A stretch of 15,719 nt of DNA from Byssochlamys sp. IMV 00236 (Eukaryota; Ascomycota; Eurotiomycetes; Eurotiales; Thermoascaceae): assembly GCA_001931875.2 (NCBI GenBank), contig MSJH02000388.1:1-15719 (forward strand), given 5' to 3'. Numbering within the stretch: the first letter of the stretch is position 1; each line of letters opens with the position of its first letter. A program made the translations under genes and the position numbers. Shown piece after piece: positions 11,443 through 15,719 of this stretch. The notes beneath the pieces were generated by a model, which was not told the origin of the DNA, did not search any database, and worked only from the letters and a program-made list of their open reading frames with translations.

Positions 11443-11942
11443 TACTTATACCGACAATTTCTTCACGAAAAGGACGCTACAAGGCATCCTTCACTCGTTG
11501 GTGTTTCCTCTTTTGCAAGACAGCACGCTCAAGCAGGTACTACTTTATACAAAAGCACCCAGAGTATGTGCGTTCTCGGACGAAACTTGTACTTGATAAT
11601 ACACCAGTTTGGAGACCAAGTTGAAACACTTTTTAAGCCCCTCTTTGCTACAATGTAATCTGAAAGCTACATCTATAGCGTATATAGAGCATGCATTTCA
11701 ATAAAGTACCTTAAAAAGATGTTACACATGATACAGTCCGGCTGGTGGACATTGTCGGTTAATGCAAAAACAGATTACCGGTCAAACATGAATAAAACAT
11801 AATAAGAGGAAAAGATGCTTCTAGGTTTAATTCATAGCGCTTAACCATGTTTCAATTAATAGAATCATATAGTGTTTCGGTTCTCGTGACATTTCAGTTG
11901 ATTTATAGTTAGAATTAGTAGATGTTTATTCAATGAAAAGCT
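11443..11942. other. Intergenic DNA with a possible Tc1/mariner terminus
   Basis: No supportable gene. An 83-codon open stretch at 11407-11658 begins inside the palindrome, has no recognisable motif and is probably chance. TACAGTCCGGCTGGTGG at 11732-11748 has the TA + CAGT start common for Tc1-like termini and lies 210 bp beyond the transposase stop, where the terminus would be expected. The partner terminus is not in the window, so this is a guess. Confidence 0.3.
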
Positions 11943-12261
11943 TTAGAATGGAGTTCGTTTATAGCAATTTATAATCTGACGTTTGGAATGAAGGCAAAAG
12001 CTATAAAGATCACTAAAACGAACGTCATTACATGCATCACCAATTCTAGAAGACAATGTCTCTTCTTTCATCAAGCGATGGCGCTTCATTTTTCCTTTCA
12101 CTAAAGCCCAAAGCTGTTCAACAGGGTTTAGTTCAGGCGAGTAAGGGGAGAGATACATTACTCCATAACCTCCAACTTCAATTTTTCGAATCATCGGCTT
12201 CGAATTATGGATACCAGCATTACTCATCACCACAAAATTACCCTTCAAAGATTCATTTTGT
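11943..12261 (-). pseudogene. Truncated Tc1/mariner-type (DD34E) transposase, C-terminal part
   Basis: The minus strand encodes SLKGNFVVMSNAGIHNSKPM, then VGGYGVMYLSPYSPELNPVEQLWALVKGKM (given here as the block from the second catalytic position through NPVEQLW) and a C-terminus of about 45 residues. SPELNPVEQLW is the Tc1/mariner signature carrying the catalytic Glu. From the residue before NAGIH to this Glu there are exactly 34 residues between, the Tc1 spacing. The second catalytic Asp, expected in the VMDNA context, is Ser (AGT). The upstream two thirds, with the DNA-binding domain and first Asp, are missing: the frame runs straight into the 32-bp tandem repeats at 12262. It is therefore inactive and was probably split by the foldback-like element; the rest may lie beyond the right end of the window. 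Confidence 0.8.
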
Positions 12262-12451
12262 GAACATTTTGTGAGTGGTCGGGTCCATTTCATGAACACT
12301 TTGTGAGTGGTCGGGTCCATTTCATGAACACTTTGTGAGTGGTCGGGCCCATTTCATGAACACTTTGTATGGTCGGACCCATTTCATGAACACTTTGTGA
12401 GTGGTCGGCTCCTTTTCATGCGCACTTTGTTTGTGGTCAGGTCCTTTTTGT
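12262..12451 (+). repeat. Six tandem 32-bp repeats at the left end of the foldback-like element
   Basis: Units start at 12262, 12294, 12326, 12358, 12388 and 12420. All are 32 bp except the fourth (30 bp). The core is GTGAGTGGTCGGGTCCATTT, preceded by GAACACTTT and followed by CAT. Units 1-3 differ at one or two positions, unit 5 has CTCCTT for the core end, and unit 6 is diverged (GCGCACTTTGTTTGTGGTCA). Only units 5, 6 and the last 10 bases of unit 4 have their inverted partners in the window. Confidence 0.95.
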
Positions 12452-13080
12452 GAGTGTTTTTTGTGAGGTGGCGTTTTTTGTTTTGTTTTTGTTTTGTTGA
12501 ACTTGTGACAATGTCTGATGAATCTGAAGAGTTTTGTCCTAAATGCCCTGGAAAGAAGATTGCCAACAAAGGTTCCTTAAAACAGCACAATTATGAATAT
12601 CACTGCAACAAATGTACAATTTCAGTCTCAGATGAAGGTTTGTTAGCATGTTCAGATTTCTGTAGGAAAAACTAAACTTTGTTTTATTTCTAGATCAAAC
12701 AACAAAGATAACCATTACAAGAGAAAACAATGAAAAACATTGTCCTGCATGTAAGGAATCCTTTTTCAAGCAGACAAAATTTAAAAACACATTTGAACAA
12801 ATCCAAATGCAAAAAAACTTTGTTTGTGGAGACTGCTGAACAAAATCATATTACAAAACGGGATTATGGCTCAGCCGTTCTTAATGCATGTGGTGGAATA
12901 CAGTTTGAAAAAAATCATCAACAACAGATCTTGAAAATTGCGAAAGCTGTAAATCTCAAACCTTTATCATTGATCAATGACAAAGGGGTAGAACAAAATG
13001 TCTTTGTGGCTGAAGAGCATATCCATGAAATATGTAGCAATAAAATTGATAGCATCCAACCTGTTCCAAAAAAACAAAAA
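12378..13080 (+). repeat. Left inverted arm (at least 703 bp)
   Basis: Reverse complement of 15017-15719. Matching landmarks keep constant offset: the ATG at 12511 pairs with 15586, the ATG at 12730 with 15367, and the T5 run at 12762-12766 with the A5 run at 15331-15335. Identity stops in an A run after CCAAAAAAAC (five A on the left, eight on the right). Outward the partner is cut by the window end, so the arm may include all the tandem repeats. Confidence 0.95.
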
Positions 13081-14166
13081 GTTGAAGAAAACCCATCAGT
13101 GTGGCTCAATATTCTATTGTCTGACATTCTATCCAAAGAAGCATATCCAAAGCTCTTCAAGGAAGAAAATTTTATGAAGTTGAACGAAGAAATGGCAAAA
13201 CTTTTGAACACAGACTGAAATACAAAACCCCATTTTCGATATGCTTGTTCAACCCTGATGGCAGGAATGATAATTGTACATGGAAAAAAAGTAATAATTA
13301 TTAATTGTCTAGAAGTGTATGGTAGAACAAAATCCCTAGATGCTCACCGCGAAAATTTTACAATTAAAAAAGGTCGATTACCCTCATCATCTGTTCTATT
13401 AATAAATAATGGATGCAATAACGTATTCGTTACAACAATTGTGAATAACCATGGGGAGAAGTTGATCATTGGCACAAAAACCTTCAATGCGCTATCAACT
13501 TCAAGTTTTAGATTAGATGCTCAAAAAAAAACCTGATGTGGGGCCTACCACTTTACAATTTTCAGCCCCCAACGCCTTAACATCAAATGAAATTAAAATT
13601 TTTATCAACAAAAGATCATGGGAACACGCCAATAAAATAAGTCTTGATCCAATGAATAAGGGTATTCACAGTTATGACAATTTATATCAACTCAGACAAG
13701 TACAGTCAAAATTTGACCACCTATCAACATATTGTAGATGTAGAGCAGCACCAGAGGTCACCGATGGTCACATTTACCAACCCTACACCATTTTTACTTT
13801 GGCAGATTGTGACAATTGTAACGAGGCTACTGATGGTAGAATAGCCTCATTGTTATTTCGGACAATTGCATTGGGTATTTTTGAAGAAGATCGTGCTGCT
13901 GAAGAAATTACTGGCTCCCTAAAAAAAAAACGTTTGTACAGAGTTTGTTTAGAAAATGCAACAATCCCAACTCCAGAACTGCAGAAATTTTAAAACTAAT
14001 CATCAACTTATACTCAGAAAATGTAAAGACAATTCAAATACTTGAAAATAAGCAGCTGAATACGCAATTAGAATCACTTGCTTTGCAAATTGCTCCCTAT
14101 ATCACACACGCAAACCAACATATGCCTGATTCAATCTGCCAAGTGTTTTCCAATTCAAATTTGTAA
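12511..14166 (+). pseudogene. C2H2 zinc-finger protein of the foldback-like element, frame broken at homopolymers; function unknown
   Basis: Exon 1 (12511-12637, MSDESEEFCPKCPGKK ...) holds a first finger-like Cys/His cluster (CPKC ... H ... HCNKC). A 56-bp intron (12638-12693) leads to DQTTKITITRENNEKHCPACKESF. After the T5 run at 12762-12766 the finger continues one base out of frame as SSRQNLKTHLNKSKC, completing a C2H2-type finger. Downstream, natural-looking protein sequence switches frame at an A4 (13197-13200), an A7 (13284-13290), an A9 (13523-13531) and an A10 (13921-13930), in alternating directions. It ends at 14164-14166 after FSNSNL; joined, it would be about 540 residues. A Cys-rich patch (STYCRCRAAPE ... 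ADCDNCNE) lies near 13725-13825, and the end is helical (EILKLIINLYSENVKTIQIL). I do not recognise the protein. It may be a transposition or DNA-binding protein, now probably broken, unless the A runs are sequencing errors. Confidence 0.55.
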
Positions 14167-14674
14167 TTCAAAACAACTTATTTATAACGTTTTATTCATT
14201 GAATATGATATCCTTTAAGTTTTACCTTTTCATAAAATTCATGCAAAAAAAAAAATATCCTATCGTCTTGTTTTTTAATACCTTAATCTGTTGATATAAA
14301 ATACAAAGCTCGCAAAGGATTCTCAAGAACCTTTGCAAGTTAATTGGGTGAATTAGGACGGTGTCATCAAAGTGGGATACACAATGATATCAATAATTGA
14401 CCACAGAGAAATTACTGGTAAGAGATTTGTCGTATCATATAATGTACATTGTCATATGAAAGCGTCTAAAATTGGAGTTATAATTTTCAAGTGATTTCGT
14501 TTTTAAAGAACATCAAACTATCTCGATAAGAAATAATCGTAACAACAACATTATAATGAAATAACCCTTATCCATTATACGTCAGCAACAGCTGGATGCA
14601 TGAAAAGATTACCATAATTGACTGAAAACGAATAAAGACCAACAATACCAAGGAGCTGATACTTTTTGGTTGGG

Positions 14675-14683
14675 TATATAAAA
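14675..14683 (+). promoter_or_regulatory. Possible TATA box inside the element
   Basis: TATATAAAA lies 82 bp before an ATG at 14765, followed by an AT-rich leader. The spacing resembles that of the host genes in this window (43-65 bp), but AT-rich DNA yields such motifs by chance. Confidence 0.3.
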
Positions 14684-14764
14684 AGATATAAAACTTTTGT
14701 TTATAAAAATATAAGTTTTTAATCTTTTTTTAGTTTTGGTAGTTGCACTTTATTATACATTATT

Positions 14765-14899
14765 ATGATAGAAACTTTAGAAGAAAGAGAATTTCCATTG
14801 ATGATCCTAAATCAATGGACGTCTGGCTTACAAATCTCTTTTCGTGTCATAATTCAAATGTTAACATTTGCAGGAACCAAAAGAAAACGAGGTTTCTGA
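14765..14899 (+). CDS. Possible small ORF, 44 aa, unknown
   Basis: ATG to TGA encodes 44 residues starting MIETLEEREFPLMILNQW and ending in a basic KRKRGF. It sits 82 bp after a TATA-like box in the unique centre of the element. No domain is recognisable and no partner exon was found. Chance is a real possibility. Confidence 0.18.
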   Translation: MIETLEEREFPLMILNQWTSGLQISFRVIIQMLTFAGTKRKRGF

Positions 14900-14968
14900 A
14901 TTAAGGAAGTTCCTTTAAATCACTGCTCAAAACACAGTTCATTCACTTTAAAATTTTTTATCAGATTT

Positions 14969-15586
14969 TTATTCTGGCGTGTTACTTTTTTCACTGTTTA
15001 AACTTCTTAAGACTTTTTTTTGTTTTTTTGGAACAGGTTGGATGCTATCAATTTTATTGCTACATATTTCATGGATATGCTCTTCAGCCACAAAGACATT
15101 TTGTTCTACCCCTTTGTCATTGATCAATGATAAAGGTTTGAGATTTACAGCTTTCGCAATTTTCAAGATCTGTTGTTGATGATTTTTTTCAAACTGTATT
15201 CCACCACATGCATTAAGAACGGCTGAGCCATAATCCCGTTTTGTAATATGATTTTGTTCAGCAGTCTCCACAAACAAAGTTTTTTTGCATTTGGATTTGT
15301 TCAAATGTGTTTTTAAATTTTGTCTGCTTGAAAAAGGATTCCTTACATGCAGGACAATGTTTTTCATTGTTTTCTCTTGTAATGGTTATCTTTGTTGTTT
15401 GATCTAGAAATAAAACAAAGTTTAGTTTTTCCTACAGAAATCTGAACATGCTAACAAACCTTCATCTGAGACTGAAATTGTACATTTGTTGCAGTGATAT
15501 TCATAATTGTGCTGTTTTAAGGAACCTTTGTTGGCAATCTTCTTTCCAGGGCATTTAGGACAAAACTCTTCAGATTCATCAGACAT
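14969..15586 (-). pseudogene. Right-arm copy of the C2H2 zinc-finger gene, short form
   Basis: Inverted duplicate of the left copy's start: exon 1 15586-15460, a 56-bp intron, exon 2 from 15403. It carries the same CPKC and CPACKESF cysteines and the same extra T (A5 at 15331-15335 on plus) that breaks the second finger. Past the break the frame from the ATG at 15367 runs through QNHITKRDYGSAVLNACGG and PVPKKQK. It then leaves the arm and ends after 16 private residues (KVLRSLNSEKSNTPE-type tail) at 14969, instead of continuing as the left copy does. The product, if made from 15367, would be 132 aa. Either a truncated duplicate or a second small protein of the element; shared arms imply a shared promoter sequence. 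Confidence 0.5.
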
Positions 15587-15719
15587 TGTCACAAGTTCAA
15601 CAAAACAAAAACAAAACAAAAAACGCCACCTCACAAAAAACACTCACAAAAAGGACCTGACCACAAACAAAGTGCGCATGAAAAGGAGCCGACCACTCAC
15701 AAAGTGTTCATGAAATGGG
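15017..15719 (-). repeat. Right inverted arm (at least 703 bp, cut by window end)
   Basis: Reverse complement of 12378-13080, with no length difference between the two. It runs to the last base of the window, so its true length and the element's right boundary are not visible. Confidence 0.95.
15646..15719 (-). repeat. Inverted 32-bp tandem repeats at the right end (partial)
   Basis: Mirror copies of units 6 (15646-15677) and 5 (15678-15709) and the last 10 bases of unit 4, in inverse orientation. The array presumably continues beyond the window. Confidence 0.9.

Larger units (their letters stand above)
14167..15016. other. Unique centre of the element, mostly non-coding, with a hairpin and TATA box
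   Basis: 850 bp between the long left gene and the right arm. It contains an imperfect hairpin at 14309-14339 (stem CTCGCAAAGGATTCT against AGAACCTTTGCAAG, 2-nt loop) 140 bp after the left gene's stop, and a TATATAAAA at 14675-14683 ahead of a small open frame. The final 48 bp (14969-15016) encode the private C-terminus of the right-arm copy on the minus strand. Otherwise it is AT-rich with nothing recognisable. Confidence 0.5.
12262..15719. mobile_element. Foldback-like transposable element with long inverted arms (right end beyond window)
   Basis: Inverted arms of at least 703 bp (12378-13080 and 15017-15719) are colinear without an indel and look identical wherever I compared them. They flank a 1936-bp unique centre. 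The outer ends are tandem 32-bp repeats, the design of classical foldback elements (long inverted repeats built of tandem subrepeats). The left end coincides with the truncation of a Tc1/mariner transposase, indicating insertion into an older transposon. The arms carry the first exons of a C2H2 zinc-finger gene reading inward; the left copy runs on into an unrecognised protein. No DDE, RVT or HUH motif is recognisable, so the mobilising enzyme is unknown and the element may be non-autonomous. Mobility is inferred from structure. Confidence 0.75.

Noticed and set aside
11407..11658. 83-codon open frame as a gene
   Set aside because: It begins within the palindrome, shows no domain or family-like motif, has no splice partner and lies in decayed DNA.
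12262..12451. Regular 32-bp repeats as a CRISPR array
   Set aside because: The units abut each other with no unique spacers, the genome is eukaryotic, and the array recurs inverted at the other end of the element.
12730..13218. Intact 162-codon gene starting at the ATG at 12730
   Set aside because: The upstream exons supply the two cysteines of the second finger in the neighbouring frame, and the sequence after 13197 reads better in another frame, so this is one segment of a larger broken gene.
12378..15719. Inverted arms as an assembly or fold-back read artefact
   Set aside because: The arms are separated by 1.9 kb of unique sequence, and beyond the arms (13081 on, 15016 back) the sequences differ, which a simple chimeric fold-back read would not give. 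It still cannot be excluded without read data.

Overview
The window reads as nuclear DNA of a filamentous fungus, most likely an early-diverging one of the Mucoromycota/Mucorales type. The evidence is moderately AT-rich sequence, genes broken by many 45-70 bp GT...AG introns, AATAAA signals at or just after stop codons, short TATA-to-ATG distances, Tc1/mariner debris and what looks like a TnpB/Fanzor-like relic. The placement is inference; no rRNA or other marker gene is present.

Positions 1-9942 are a compact block of six host genes. In order: a Ded1/DDX3-type DEAD-box helicase (+, N-terminus cut off by the window edge) with three RanBP2-type zinc fingers and a WG-repeat tail; mitochondrial ribosomal protein uL4m (-); a NASP/Hif1/Sim3-type histone chaperone (-); riboflavin kinase (+); a GH31 protein related to the sulfoquinovosidase YihQ (+) in which the usual acid/base Asp is Arg; and an acetate-transporter-family (GPR1/FUN34/YaaH) membrane protein (-). 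I rebuilt exon structures by hand. Every gene closes into one reading frame across its splice sites, and the coding sums are divisible by three (692, 267, 330, 169, 773 and 221 codons before stop). The genes do not form an obvious pathway; this is ordinary fungal housekeeping order.

Positions 9943-12261 are gene-poor and decayed. They hold AT-rich intergenic DNA, a broken fragment resembling the C-terminus of a TnpB/Fanzor-like nuclease, a perfect 28-bp palindrome, and the C-terminal third of a Tc1/mariner (DD34E) transposase on the minus strand, truncated at about 12261.

From 12262 to the window end lies the most interesting object, a foldback-like element that appears to have inserted into the Tc1 transposase. 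It starts with six 32-bp tandem repeats and carries inverted arms of at least 703 bp (12378-13080 and 15017-15719, colinear without indels) around a unique 1.9-kb centre; the right end lies beyond the window. Each arm holds the same intron-containing start of a C2H2 zinc-finger gene reading inward. The left copy continues into a long unrecognised protein whose frame is broken several times, always at homopolymer runs. I could not assign this protein or the element to a known family.
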